64,000 nucleotides of DNA, from the NCBI RefSeq assembly GCF_042682685.1, contig NZ_JBHUHX010000015.1, positions 180,261 to 244,260 on the forward strand, written 5' to 3'. Below are positions 17,873-27,503 of this stretch, piece by piece (position 1 is the stretch's first letter; each line of letters opens with the position of its first letter). The position numbers and the translations under genes are program-made. The notes beneath the pieces were generated by a model that was not told the origin of the DNA, did not search any database, and was given only the letters and a program-made list of their open reading frames with translations. The DNA is from Imhoffiella fuscus (lineage in GTDB: Bacteria; Pseudomonadota; Gammaproteobacteria; Chromatiales; Chromatiaceae).

Positions 17873-19053
17873 TTCACCCCCCGTTTCGATTTGGCGTCCG
17901 ACTCCTGCTCGCGGACGGTGACATCGATGCGCAGCAGGATCGCGATCGCCATACAGCCGACGATGAGGCTGTTACTGCCATAACTGAGAAAGGGCAGGGT
18001 CAACCCCTTGGTGGGAAGCAAACCGACGTTCACCCCGATGTTGACGAAGGCCTGCATACCGAGCCACAGCCCGATGCCCTGCGCGACATAGGAGGCGAAA
18101 CGGCGTTCCAGCACCTCGGCCCGAACGCCGATCGCGAAGGCCCGCCAGACGATAAAGACGAAGGCCGCAATCAGGACCATCATGCCGACCAAGCCGAACT
18201 CCTCGCCGATCACGGAGGCGAGAAAGTCGGTGTGCGCCTCCGGGAGAAAGAACTGTTTCTGGATCCCATTGCCGAGCCCCACGCCGAACCATTCGCCGCG
18301 CCCGAAGGCGATCAGCGCCTGACTGAGCTGATAGCCGGAATTGAAGGGATCCTCCCAGGGATTGAGGAAGGAGGTCACACGCGCCCAGCGATAGGGCGAA
18401 AAGATGACGAGCGCGACCAGTCCGACACCCACGACACCGATGAGAAAGGCGAATGGCAGGATGCTCACCCCCCCCAGGAACAGAAGACCCATGACGGTCG
18501 CCAACATGACGGCCGTGGTACCGAAATCGGGCTGCATGAGGATCAGCGCGGCCGCCACGCCAATCAGAAGCATCGGCCGGATGAAGCCGGAGAGATAGTT
18601 GGCGACCGAATCCGCGTGACGGACCAGATAGCCCGAGACATAGATGATGGCGAACAGCTTGACGAACTCGGAGGGCTGAATGTTCAGCGGCCCCAGCGGA
18701 ATCCAACGGGTCGCGCCATTGACGGTACGTCCGATTCCCGGAACCAGCACCAGCACCAGTACCAGCATGCTGATGAGGAAAAGCACCGTTCCTCGACGCT
18801 CCCAGGTTTCGAGCGGAATCTGATAGACCAAGAGCCCAGCCGCCAGCGCCAAACCCAAGGCCAGGGCATGACGTGTCACGTAGAAGAAGGGATCGTGGCA
18901 ACAGTTCTCGGCGATCGACATGGAGGCCGAGGCGACCATCACGAAGCCGAAGGCAAGCAACCCCAGGGCGCAGACCAGCAGCGGGTAGTCCATCGGCGGA
19001 ACCCGTTCTCGGCGACGCGGTGACGCACGGCGGGTGCGGGCGGCGGCGGTCAT
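17857..19053 (-). CDS. ftsW: Septal peptidoglycan glycosyltransferase FtsW
   Basis: FtsW is the SEDS-family polymerase that works with FtsI at the septum. The 398-residue protein is highly hydrophobic with about ten membrane segments. It contains the SEDS region PSEFVKLFAIIYVSG, a large periplasmic loop with NSGYQLSQALIAFGRGEWFG, the EEFGLVG motif, and GLTLPFLSYGSNSL near the end. The start ATG overlaps the murD stop (ATGA at 19050-19053). Confidence 0.97.
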   Translation of the reverse strand: MTAAARTRRASPRRRERVPPMDYPLLVCALGLLAFGFVMVASASMSIAENCCHDPFFYVTRHALALGLALAAGLLVYQIPLETWERRGTVLFLISMLVLVLVLVPGIGRTVNGATRWIPLGPLNIQPSEFVKLFAIIYVSGYLVRHADSVANYLSGFIRPMLLIGVAAALILMQPDFGTTAVMLATVMGLLFLGGVSILPFAFLIGVVGVGLVALVIFSPYRWARVTSFLNPWEDPFNSGYQLSQALIAFGRGEWFGVGLGNGIQKQFFLPEAHTDFLASVIGEEFGLVGMMVLIAAFVFIVWRAFAIGVRAEVLERRFASYVAQGIGLWLGMQAFVNIGVNVGLLPTKGLTLPFLSYGSNSLIVGCMAIAILLRIDVTVREQESDAKSKRGVKWVRA

Positions 19054-20456
19054 GACACAAGCCTCCGAACCTCATCGGCGAAGACTCGCCCACGGTGCTC
19101 ATAGTTGTCGAACATGTCGAAACTGGCACAGGCGGGAGACAGGAGGACGCAATCCCCAGGCTGAGCGAGCGCGGCGGCCTGCCCCACCGCTTCGGCCATG
19201 TCGGAGGCATGAACCAAAGGCACGGCGCCAGCCAGCACGGCCTCGATCAGCGGTGCGTCGCGCCCGATCAGCACCACCGCCCGAGCGGCCCGCTTCACCG
19301 CAGGCAGCAACGGCTGGAAATCGGCCCCCTTACCGACCCCGCCCGCGATCAAAACGGCCCGGGCCGAGGTCCCCTCTGCAATGAGCCCGTCGAGCGCCGC
19401 GACGGTCGCACCCGGATTGGTTCCCTTGGAATCGTCGTACCAGCGGACCCCATCGCGCTCGCCGACCAGTTCGCTGCGATGCGGAAGCCCCGGGAAGGTT
19501 CGAAGCGCCTCGCACGCGGGCTCTCTCGGAATGCCGCAGGCCAGCGCCAGCGCCAAGGCAGCCAAGGCATTGGCGAGATTGTGGCGCCCCGGTATCGCCA
19601 CCTCGGAGGCCGGCATCAGAGGCTCGTCGCCATGACAGATCCAGAGCGTCTCGGGCTCGGACGCCGATGCGGCAAGCCGACGCAACCCCAGATCGTCCGA
19701 GCCGGGCGCGCCGAGGGTGAAACCGATCTCCCGTTTGGACGCGCGCGGCATGGCGAGGACCAGCGGATCGTCCCGATTGACCACGGCGACGCCCGCCCCG
19801 CGATAGACCGCAGACTTGGTTTCGGCATAGGCCGCAAGGTCGGGATACCGGTCGAGATGATCCGCCGAGACATTGAGCACCACCGAAACATCGGCCCGCA
19901 ATCCAGGCGTGGTCTCCAGCTGGAAGCTCGACAGCTCGACCACATAGAGGTCGGCCTGCTGTTCGAGCAGGTCGAGAACCGGCTCGCCGAGATTGCCCCC
20001 GACCGCAACACGACGACCGGCCAGCCGCGCCATGAGTCCGACCAGGGTCGTCACGGTGCTCTTGCCGTTGGAGCCGGTGATGGCGCAGATCGGCGCCCGT
20101 GCGGCACGCACGAAGAGTTCCACGTCACCGATGACAGGCACACCGCGCGCGATCGCCGCCTGAATCAAGGGCTCGGCAACCGGTACCCCAGGACTCACCA
20201 CCAGCTGGGTCGCCGCCGCAAACACCTCGGGGTCGAAGCCTCCGACGAAGATCGCCAGCTCCGGCATCTGCGCACGCAAGGTGTCGAGTCCGGGCGGCTG
20301 GGAGCGCGAATCGGTCACGGCGGCCATCACACCCCGCGCGCGCAAATGACGCGCGCAGGACAGCCCCGTCTTGCCAAGCCCCACGACGAGGGTCTTGCTC
20401 TGGTGTCCCGGCGCCCGATCCATGTCCATCCGCTGTTCGGCGTGCATCTCGATCAC
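19050..20456 (-). CDS. murD: UDP-N-acetylmuramoylalanine--D-glutamate ligase MurD
   Basis: MurD adds D-Glu to UDP-MurNAc-L-Ala. Typical motifs are intact: LVVGLGKTGLSCARHL near the N-terminus, the P-loop GSNGKSTVTTLVG, VELSSFQLET, LNVSADHLDRY and SKGTNPGAT. The GTG at 20456 is taken as the start because it overlaps the mraY stop as GTGA; ATG codons at 20447, 20429 and 20423 are possible alternatives that remove only poorly conserved residues. With the GTG start the protein has 468 residues. Confidence 0.95.
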   Translation of the reverse strand: MIEMHAEQRMDMDRAPGHQSKTLVVGLGKTGLSCARHLRARGVMAAVTDSRSQPPGLDTLRAQMPELAIFVGGFDPEVFAAATQLVVSPGVPVAEPLIQAAIARGVPVIGDVELFVRAARAPICAITGSNGKSTVTTLVGLMARLAGRRVAVGGNLGEPVLDLLEQQADLYVVELSSFQLETTPGLRADVSVVLNVSADHLDRYPDLAAYAETKSAVYRGAGVAVVNRDDPLVLAMPRASKREIGFTLGAPGSDDLGLRRLAASASEPETLWICHGDEPLMPASEVAIPGRHNLANALAALALALACGIPREPACEALRTFPGLPHRSELVGERDGVRWYDDSKGTNPGATVAALDGLIAEGTSARAVLIAGGVGKGADFQPLLPAVKRAARAVVLIGRDAPLIEAVLAGAVPLVHASDMAEAVGQAAALAQPGDCVLLSPACASFDMFDNYEHRGRVFADEVRRLVS

Positions 20457-21535
20457 CGAATCTTCAGACTTGCCAGACCGATGAGGACCAACACCACGGT
20501 CACGATCCAGAAACGCACGATGACACGCGGCTCGGGCCAACCCTTGAGCTCGAAATGGTGATGCAGCGGGGCCATGCGGAAGACGCGCTTGCCGGTCAGT
20601 TTGAAGGACATCACCTGCAGCATTACGGACAACGTCTCGGCCACGAAGACGCCGCCCATGATGAAGAGCACCAGCTCCTGCCGCACGGCGACCGCAACCA
20701 CGCCGAGCGCGGCACCCAGGGCCAGAGCCCCGACATCGCCCATGAAGACCTGGGCCGGATAGGCGTTGAACCACAGGAATCCAAGCCCCGCACCGACCAG
20801 CGCGCCACAGAAGATGACCAGTTCACCGACCTCGGGCAGGTGAGGAATCAGCAGGTAGTTGGCGATCTGGGCATGTCCGGACGCATAGACGAAGATGGCC
20901 AAGGCGCCAGCGACCAGGACGGTCGGCATGATCGCCAGGCCATCGAGCCCGTCGGTCAGGTTCACCGCATTGCTCGACCCCACGATCACGAAATAGGTCA
21001 GGAGGATGAACCAAGGCCCGAGCTGAATCGCGAAATTCTTCGTATAGGGAATCAGCAGTGCCGTCTCCGCCGGGGAAGCGGCCGTCGCATAGAGCGCCAC
21101 AGCGGCGGCGAAGCCGGCGAGCGTCTGCCAGAAATACTTCCAGCGCGCCGGAAGACCGCGCGGATCCCGCTTGACCAGCTTCTTGTAGTCGTCGACCAGA
21201 CCGATGCACCCGAACGCCAGGGTGGTCAGCAGCACGATCCAGACGTAATGATTGCTCAGATCGGCCCAGAGCAGGGTCGAAATGCCGACCGCCACCAGGA
21301 TGAGCGCCCCGCCCATGGTCGGCGTGCCGGACTTGGAGAGATGGCTCTGGGGGCCATCGTCGCGCACCGTCTGGCCGATCTTGTAGACCCGCAGACGACG
21401 GATCATGGGACGACCGACCAATAGGGCGATCGACAGGGCGGTCAGGACGCCGAGAATCGCGCGCAAGGTCAGATAGCGGAAGACATCGAATCCGCTATAG
21501 ATCTCGGCAAGCCATTCAGTCAATAACAACAACAT
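20453..21535 (-). CDS. mraY: Phospho-MurNAc-pentapeptide transferase MraY
   Basis: MraY is a polytopic membrane enzyme that transfers phospho-MurNAc-pentapeptide to undecaprenyl phosphate, making lipid I. The 360-residue protein has about ten membrane segments and the signature motifs KSGTPTMGGALI, LVDDYKKL, NAVNLTDGLDGLA and VFMGDVGALALGAALG with the catalytic Asp. The last motif before the C-terminus, APLHHHFELKGWPE, is also present. It follows murF with a 1-bp gap. Confidence 0.98.
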   Translation of the reverse strand: MLLLLTEWLAEIYSGFDVFRYLTLRAILGVLTALSIALLVGRPMIRRLRVYKIGQTVRDDGPQSHLSKSGTPTMGGALILVAVGISTLLWADLSNHYVWIVLLTTLAFGCIGLVDDYKKLVKRDPRGLPARWKYFWQTLAGFAAAVALYATAASPAETALLIPYTKNFAIQLGPWFILLTYFVIVGSSNAVNLTDGLDGLAIMPTVLVAGALAIFVYASGHAQIANYLLIPHLPEVGELVIFCGALVGAGLGFLWFNAYPAQVFMGDVGALALGAALGVVAVAVRQELVLFIMGGVFVAETLSVMLQVMSFKLTGKRVFRMAPLHHHFELKGWPEPRVIVRFWIVTVVLVLIGLASLKIR

Positions 21536-21536
21536 C

Positions 21537-22898
21537 CTAACGCCCCACCTCGGCGCACAGCGCCTCTACGACCAATTCCATCCGCGCCAAGCGCGAACCC
21601 TTGACCAGGACCCGATCATCCGGACCTAGCTCCGAACGCAGGAAGTCGACCAGCGACTCCCGCTGCGAAAAATGCCGTGCCCCCGACCCGAACGCCTCGC
21701 TGGCCCCGGCCGTCAAGGTCCCCAGGGTCGCCAGACGCTCGACGCCAGCGGCCAAGGCCATGCGCCCCAGTTCGCGATGCAGATGCTCGGCCTCGGGACC
21801 CAACTCGCCGAGATCGCCGAGCACCAGCCAACCGCGCCCGCCGAGCCCAACCAGCACCTCGATCGCAGCCGCGATCGAATCGGGATTGGCGTTGTAGGTG
21901 TCGTCAATCAACGAGAGACCACCGCAGGAGTGCGGACAGAGCCGCCCCTTGACCGGGGACAAGGACGCCAGACCTTCGCGAATGGCCGTCTCGTCGATGC
22001 CAAGCGCCAGGGCGACCGAGGCGGCGGCCAACGCATTGCGGACATTGTGCCGCCCCGCCAACTGAAGCCGGATGGGGATCGGCACCGAACCCAGCAGTGC
22101 GCCGAACTCGGTGCGAAATCCGTCAGCGTCCCAGGCGACGCGAATGGAGGACGGGTCGGCGCACAGATCGGCCGCGCCCGGCGCCATCCCGAAAGCGAAG
22201 AGTCGGCGTCCCTCGGCCAGTTCGCGCCATAGCGGCGTGAAGGGCGAGTCGCCGGGTACCACGAAGGTGCCCCCGGACGCCAGACCGCGCGCGATCTCGC
22301 CTTTGGCCCGAGCGACACCCTCTAGACTGCCGAATCCTTCCAGGTGCGCACGACCGGCGTTGGTGATGAGCGCCACATCGGGCCGTGCGATCTCGGTCAT
22401 GTAGCCGATCTCGCCGTGATGATTGGCGCCCATCTCCAGAACCAAAAAGTCCTCGTCACGCGCCCGCAGCAGAGTCAGGGGCATGCCGATATCGTTGTTC
22501 AGATTGCCCTGCGTGGCCCGCACCCGACCGGCGCGTTCAAGAATCGCCGCGACCATTTCCTTGACGGTGGTCTTGCCGTTGCTCCCGGTGATGGAGACGA
22601 CCCGTCCGGTGAAACGGTCCCGCCAGGCGGCGGCCAGGCGACCGAGGCCCAGACGGGTATCCGGCACGACCCATTGCGGCAGATCGAGCGGCAGCGGATG
22701 GTCGACCATCGCCGCCACGGCGCCCGAGCGCTGTGCGGCCTCGACATATTGATGTCCGTCGAATCGATCGCCGCGCAAGGCGATGAATAGCTGCCCGGAG
22801 CAGTCGGCACGCGAATCCGTGCCGACACTAGTAAAGGATCGGTCCTCTCCCTGGAGGGTTCCGCCCGCCTGGGCGATGGCATCGGCGAGAGTCCACAT
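21537..22898 (-). CDS. murF: UDP-MurNAc-tripeptide--D-Ala-D-Ala ligase MurF
   Basis: MurF adds the D-Ala-D-Ala dipeptide to complete the UDP-MurNAc-pentapeptide. The 453-residue protein keeps all standard motifs: P-loop GSNGKTTVKEMV, NLNNDIGMPLTLL, EMGANHHGEIGYMT, NAGRAHLEGFGS and DDTYNANPDS. The ATG at 22898 overlaps the murE stop as TGATG, so coupling is likely; a codon at 22919 lies inside murE. It is useful as an internal control, since MurF, MurC and MurD are all canonical while the neighbouring MurE is not. Confidence 0.97.
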   Translation of the reverse strand: MWTLADAIAQAGGTLQGEDRSFTSVGTDSRADCSGQLFIALRGDRFDGHQYVEAAQRSGAVAAMVDHPLPLDLPQWVVPDTRLGLGRLAAAWRDRFTGRVVSITGSNGKTTVKEMVAAILERAGRVRATQGNLNNDIGMPLTLLRARDEDFLVLEMGANHHGEIGYMTEIARPDVALITNAGRAHLEGFGSLEGVARAKGEIARGLASGGTFVVPGDSPFTPLWRELAEGRRLFAFGMAPGAADLCADPSSIRVAWDADGFRTEFGALLGSVPIPIRLQLAGRHNVRNALAAASVALALGIDETAIREGLASLSPVKGRLCPHSCGGLSLIDDTYNANPDSIAAAIEVLVGLGGRGWLVLGDLGELGPEAEHLHRELGRMALAAGVERLATLGTLTAGASEAFGSGARHFSQRESLVDFLRSELGPDDRVLVKGSRLARMELVVEALCAEVGR

Positions 22899-24466
22899 CA
22901 GTGGTGCCCCTCCCGCCATTCGCGCAAGGCCTCGACGACCTGCGCGCGATCGCTGAAATGCACCTTGAGCTCGCCCATATCCTGAATGATTTCATGCCCC
23001 TTGCCGGCAACCAGCACGGCGTCCTCGGTGCTCGCCAAGGCGATGGCCCGCCGAATGGCCAGGCCGCGTTGACGCTCCAGTCTCACCTCATCCGGAGCGG
23101 ACAGCCCGGCGAGAATATCGGCGAGGATGGCATCCCCCGATTCATGGCGCGGATTGTCGTCGGTCAGGATGATGCGATCGCTCAGCTGCTCGGCGATGGC
23201 ACCCATGCGGGCGCGCTTGGCGCGATCACGGCTGCCGTCGCAGCCAAAGACGCTGATGATCCGCCGATAACCGTGCAGGCGCAGATTCAACAGCACCCGC
23301 TCCAGCGCCTCCGGCGTATTGGCGCCATCGACCACGACCTGCGGCGTGGAGTCGGTGCCGAAACACTCCATGCGGCCGGGCACGGGACGCACGCGCGCAA
23401 CCTCGCGCACCGCACGATCGAGTGAGCCACCACGCGAGCGCAGGACGGCGAGCACGGCCATAAGGTTCGCGGCGTTGAAACGACCGAGCAGGCCCACCTC
23501 AAGCACGGCCTCCTCCAGCCCAGAATCATCCGTGCACTGGACACGCATGCGCAGACCGCGCGGCAGGGTCTCGATCGCACGGGCCTGGAGCCAGAGATCG
23601 CAGCGCCCCGGCGGATGGGCATCCGGTCGCAGACTGTAGGCCGCAACCGAAACATCAGGGGCCAGGCTGTCCAGAATCTCGTCCGACAAGGAATCGTCGA
23701 GGTTCAGCACGGCCCACGCCAAACCGGGAGACGCGAACAGCGCGCGCACGGCCTCGACCTCGACGGAGGCACCGTCATGCGCGACGCGTTGGTTCCGATC
23801 CAGGTTGGTAAAGAGGGCATGCGAGACACGCACCGCCGACAAGGAGGAACGCGCAGGCGCATGGCTGGGCATCTCCAGAGTAATACCCCGAGCACCGCGC
23901 GAACGCAGGTCCTCCAGCGTCCATTGCAGAGTGAGCGGATCCGATGTCGCGCTCGGCCCGACATGCAGATCCCCGGGAAAACCGTTTCCGATCGACCCGA
24001 TCAGTGCACAGGAGAACTCGGCCGAACACGCCTGAGCCAGCAGATGACCGAGACTCGTCTTGCCGCTCGCCCCAGCGATGCCAAAGACCTCAAGACGCGC
24101 GCTGGGGGTGCCATGGAATCGGTCGGCGATGGCGGCGAGACGCGAGGACAGGGCCGCGACAGGGATCACCGGCAGACCGAGACGCCCCTCCAGATGACGC
24201 ATCACCTCGACCGGCCACTCGTCGGTGGATTCGGCGAGAATCGCGATCGCACCACGTCGGCGCGCCTCGTCGGCGAAGGAGAGCGCATGAACGCAACGTC
24301 CCTGACAGGCGAGAAACAGCGCGCCTGGAATCAGCGTTCGGCTGTCCAGGGCAAGCCCCGAGACCCGAAGGTCCAAGGCCGACTCCGACTCGGGCGGCAG
24401 ATCGAAAAGTCCCCCGATCAGATCGCCGAGACGCCAGACGTAACCGGGCTGCGCCAATGCCATCAT
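22898..24466 (-). CDS. murE: Divergent MurE (UDP-MurNAc-tripeptide ligase family)
   Basis: Position, length (522 residues) and overall homology place this as MurE, which adds meso-diaminopimelate to UDP-MurNAc-dipeptide. Several near-invariant residues are changed. The P-loop is GASGKTS (residues 132-138) instead of GTNGKTT; the EVSSH...Q.R substrate segment reads EMPSHAPARSS (from residue 198); NLxRDHLDYHG reads NLDRNQRVAHDG; the lysine that is normally carbamoylated falls at Ala-Val-Arg (residues 239-241); DYAHTP reads DGANTP (380-385). The amino-acid-binding DNPRHE (437-442) and GKGHE (488-492) and the RD of GCDGSRD are kept. The frame is intact, and the ATG at 24466 follows a near-ideal AAGGAGGT by six bases, overlapping the ftsI stop. 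Either a functional variant or a partner to a second MurE elsewhere. Confidence 0.85.
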   Translation of the reverse strand: MMALAQPGYVWRLGDLIGGLFDLPPESESALDLRVSGLALDSRTLIPGALFLACQGRCVHALSFADEARRRGAIAILAESTDEWPVEVMRHLEGRLGLPVIPVAALSSRLAAIADRFHGTPSARLEVFGIAGASGKTSLGHLLAQACSAEFSCALIGSIGNGFPGDLHVGPSATSDPLTLQWTLEDLRSRGARGITLEMPSHAPARSSLSAVRVSHALFTNLDRNQRVAHDGASVEVEAVRALFASPGLAWAVLNLDDSLSDEILDSLAPDVSVAAYSLRPDAHPPGRCDLWLQARAIETLPRGLRMRVQCTDDSGLEEAVLEVGLLGRFNAANLMAVLAVLRSRGGSLDRAVREVARVRPVPGRMECFGTDSTPQVVVDGANTPEALERVLLNLRLHGYRRIISVFGCDGSRDRAKRARMGAIAEQLSDRIILTDDNPRHESGDAILADILAGLSAPDEVRLERQRGLAIRRAIALASTEDAVLVAGKGHEIIQDMGELKVHFSDRAQVVEALREWREGHH

Positions 24467-26226
24467 GGCGCCACCTCCTTGCGAGCGAGCAGCATGGAGG
24501 ACGCAGGGTCGTCGGGCGGCACATTGAACAGACGCAAGGCCCCTTCCATCACCCGCTGAAAGACGGGCGCTGCCACGAGGCCACCGTAATAGGACTTGCC
24601 ACCCGGCTCGTCGACCATCACCACCATGACGAGCCGAGGCTTGCCTGCGGGCACGAAGCCGGCGAAGACCGCCTGATAGCGATGGCCACCATAGCCTCGG
24701 GAACCGGCCTTCTTGGCCGTCCCCGTCTTGCCACCGACGCGGTAGCCGGGAATCTCGGCGCGCTTGGCGGTGCCCTTGTCCGAGACCACGGTCTCCATCA
24801 TGGCCCGCACCTTGCGCGCGGTCTCCACGCTCAGGACCCGTGTCTCGCCCTCGATCGGATCGCTCGGATCCCGCTTCAGCAGGGTCACCGGACGCTTGAT
24901 ACCATCGGCGGCCAGCACGCCATAGGCCTGGGCGAGCTGCAATGCCGTCACAGAGAGGCTATAGCCGAACGCCATGGTCGCATGCTCGAAGGGCCGCCAT
25001 TGAGAGTAGTGGCGGAGGCTGCCTCGGATCTCGCCCGGAAAACCGACGCCCGTCGGCTGACCGAACCCGACCTCGCGATACATGTTCCAGAGGCCCGCAT
25101 AGTCCATCATCTGGGCGATCTTGACCGCTCCGACATTGCTCGATTTGGTGATGACGCCCGTTACGTCGAGCGTCCCGTAGTTGTGCACGTCCTTGACCAG
25201 GTTGCGGCCCACCCGCAGGAATCCCGGGCCGGTCGCGATCCGGGTCGTCGGCGCGACCAGCCCCTTCTCCAGCGCGGCCGCGACCACCAGGGGCTTGACG
25301 GTCGAACCCGGCTCCATGACGTCGGTCACGGCGCGGTTGCGTCGACGGTCGCTGCTGCCGTCACGATCGCCATTGGGGTTGTAGCCAGGCTGGTTGACCA
25401 TGGCCAACACCTCGCCAGTAGCCACGTCCAACACCACGGCGGTACCGCCCTTGGCCTTGTTCTCTTTCACCGCCTTCAGGAGCTCGCGATAGGCGAGAAA
25501 CTGCAGCCGGCGATCGAGACTCAGCTCCAGATCCTTGCCGGGATGCGGGGGACGAATCTGCTCGACCTCTTGGACGATGCGATGACGCCCGTCGCGAATG
25601 ACCCGATGCAGCCCCGGAACGGCCTTGAGCTGGTCGTCGTATTCGAGTTCCAGCCCCTCCTGTCCTCGGTCCTCGATATTGGTGAAGCCGATGACGTGCC
25701 CGAAGACCTCGGCCCCCGGGTAGAAGCGCCGATACTCGGTCTCGAAATCGACACCCTCGATATCATGTTCCGCGATCGCTTCACGGACGGCGCGCGCCTC
25801 GCCGAAGGAGATCCGGCGTTTGATGTAGAGGAAACCGCGCTCGCGATTGTCGAGGATCTTCTGACGCAGACCGGCTGCGTCGAGCTTGAGCGCTGTGGCG
25901 AGCGGCCCGATCGCATCCAGATTCAGAACGAGCTTGCGCGGCTCCGCCCATACCGTCTCGACCGGCGTGCTCACGGCCAGCGGCTCGGCGTTGCGATCGG
26001 TGATCATGCCGCGACGCGCAGCGATCTCGCCGTCACGCAGATAACGCCGCTCGCCCTCGGTGCGCAGGAAATCCGTTTCGATGACCTGACGGAAGAACAC
26101 GGCCCCCGCCAGCACGACGAAGGCAACCGACAGCGCCCCCACGAGCAACTGACGGCGCAGTCGCAGATTCGGCTTTGCCTTGGGTGTCGGCGCGGTCCGC
26201 CGCGTGCGGCGATTACGGCTGGCCAT
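24463..26226 (-). CDS. ftsI: Septal peptidoglycan transpeptidase FtsI (PBP3)
   Basis: FtsI is the division-specific class B penicillin-binding protein that cross-links septal wall in complex with FtsW. The 587-residue protein has a basic cytoplasmic N-terminus, one membrane helix (about residues 27-48), a pedestal domain with RRGMITDRNAEPLA, and a transpeptidase domain with SxxK in EPGSTVKP (Ser near 308), SxN in KSSNVGA, and KTG in GGKTGTAKK. It overlaps ftsL by 14 bp and murE by 4 bp. Confidence 0.98.
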   Translation of the reverse strand: MASRNRRTRRTAPTPKAKPNLRLRRQLLVGALSVAFVVLAGAVFFRQVIETDFLRTEGERRYLRDGEIAARRGMITDRNAEPLAVSTPVETVWAEPRKLVLNLDAIGPLATALKLDAAGLRQKILDNRERGFLYIKRRISFGEARAVREAIAEHDIEGVDFETEYRRFYPGAEVFGHVIGFTNIEDRGQEGLELEYDDQLKAVPGLHRVIRDGRHRIVQEVEQIRPPHPGKDLELSLDRRLQFLAYRELLKAVKENKAKGGTAVVLDVATGEVLAMVNQPGYNPNGDRDGSSDRRRNRAVTDVMEPGSTVKPLVVAAALEKGLVAPTTRIATGPGFLRVGRNLVKDVHNYGTLDVTGVITKSSNVGAVKIAQMMDYAGLWNMYREVGFGQPTGVGFPGEIRGSLRHYSQWRPFEHATMAFGYSLSVTALQLAQAYGVLAADGIKRPVTLLKRDPSDPIEGETRVLSVETARKVRAMMETVVSDKGTAKRAEIPGYRVGGKTGTAKKAGSRGYGGHRYQAVFAGFVPAGKPRLVMVVMVDEPGGKSYYGGLVAAPVFQRVMEGALRLFNVPPDDPASSMLLARKEVAP

Positions 26227-26503
26227 GACCCGCCCCCTCGATCAGAAGTACATCGCTCAAGCGAGGAGTGAACATTCCCAGCTGCTGATGCGCCTTACTT
26301 TCGACGCGTGCATGCGTGGACAACGCCGCCTCTTCGAGGCGCAGCCGGTTCCACTCCACATCGATCGCGTCGCGCTGTGCTCGCAGGTCCTGCAAATGGG
26401 CGAATTGGATCCTCGTCAGATACTTGACGTGCACCACCTCGACCGCAGAAAGGATCACCACCAGCGTGAGTAGCGCGAGCATGACGACACCGTTGCGGCT
26501 CAT
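26213..26503 (-). CDS. ftsL: Cell division protein FtsL
   Basis: FtsL is a small bitopic protein that forms a complex with FtsB and FtsQ and activates FtsWI. The 96-residue product has a short cytoplasmic end, one membrane helix (about residues 5-25), and a leucine-zipper-like periplasmic coiled coil. Sequence conservation in this family is low, so the call rests on size, topology and position between rsmH and ftsI, overlapping both genes (4 bp and 14 bp). Confidence 0.93.
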   Translation of the reverse strand: MSRNGVVMLALLTLVVILSAVEVVHVKYLTRIQFAHLQDLRAQRDAIDVEWNRLRLEEAALSTHARVESKAHQQLGMFTPRLSDVLLIEGAGHGQP

Positions 26504-27462
26504 GACAGACGCTCGGCGATGCGCATCACGGCGCTTCGGGCGCGCGGATTCGCAGCCACCTCCTCATCGCTGGAACGAATCTGCTTACCGACCGCGCACA
26601 GACGCCCCCGAGTTGCGACCGCCTGGACCGGCAAACCCTTGGGCAGTTGAGGACCGCGTGACTCATCGCGGATGAAACGCTTGACGATCCGATCCTCCAG
26701 CGAATGGAAACTGATGACGACCAAGTGTCCGGCAACCGCGAGAAGGTCACAGACCTGATCGAGGCAGAGACGCACCTCGTCCAGCTCCTCGTTGACGCGA
26801 ATGCGCAGCGCCTGGAAGGTCCGGGTCGCCGGGTGTTTTCCCGGTTCACGGGTGCGCACGCTGCGGGCGACCAGATCGGCGAGCTGGCTGGTCGAGAGGA
26901 TGGGCGTCTCAGCACGCGTCGTGACGATGGCGCGCGCGATCCGCCTGGAAAAACGCTCCTCGCCCAATTCATGGAGCACGCTGGCGATTTCAGACTCGTC
27001 CGCCCTAGCGAGCCAATCGGCTGCGGACAACCCTCGCTCGGGATCCATGCGCATATCGAGCGGACCATCCGCGCCAAAGCTGAAACCGCGTTCAGGCGAA
27101 TCCAGCTGCGGCGAGGACACACCGAGGTCCAAGAGGATTCCGCTCAGCTTGCCCGCAACACCGGCCTGACGCGCGACCTCGCCGATGGAGGAGAAGCGGC
27201 CATGGTGGATGCTGAAGCGCGGATCCCGCGCGGCCAGCAATTTGCCCTCGGCGACGGCCTCCGGATCGCGATCGATCCCGATCAGGCGACCGGCACGACC
27301 GAGTCGAGCAAGAACGGCACGACTGTGCCCACCCCGACCAAAGGTGCAATCGATATAGACGCCATCCGGATTCCAAACCAGGGCGGACACGCTTTCCTCC
27401 AGCAGGACTGGCAGATGCAGCGGAAGATCGCCAGACAAATCGTTGCGAAGCACGTCGGTCAT
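26500..27462 (-). CDS. rsmH: 16S rRNA (cytosine1402-N4)-methyltransferase RsmH
   Basis: RsmH (MraW) methylates N4 of C1402 in 16S rRNA, tuning the ribosomal P site. The 320-residue protein carries the SAM-binding motif YIDCTFGRGGHSRAVL near residue 37 and the family signatures LDLGVSSPQLD, RGFSF and FHSLEDRIVK. It lies 41 bp downstream of mraZ, the usual order at the head of dcw clusters. Confidence 0.98.
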   Translation of the reverse strand: MTDVLRNDLSGDLPLHLPVLLEESVSALVWNPDGVYIDCTFGRGGHSRAVLARLGRAGRLIGIDRDPEAVAEGKLLAARDPRFSIHHGRFSSIGEVARQAGVAGKLSGILLDLGVSSPQLDSPERGFSFGADGPLDMRMDPERGLSAADWLARADESEIASVLHELGEERFSRRIARAIVTTRAETPILSTSQLADLVARSVRTREPGKHPATRTFQALRIRVNEELDEVRLCLDQVCDLLAVAGHLVVISFHSLEDRIVKRFIRDESRGPQLPKGLPVQAVATRGRLCAVGKQIRSSDEEVAANPRARSAVMRIAERLS

Positions 27463-27503
27463 TATTGAGTTTCAAGTGGGCTAACAATTGCGCCGCATCG
27501 AAC

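Noticed and set aside
24463..24466. Possibility that murE is a pseudogene
   Set aside because: The frame is complete at 522 codons, start and stop couple to both neighbours, the ribosome-binding site is near ideal, and the diaminopimelate motifs are kept. Altered function is more likely than decay.
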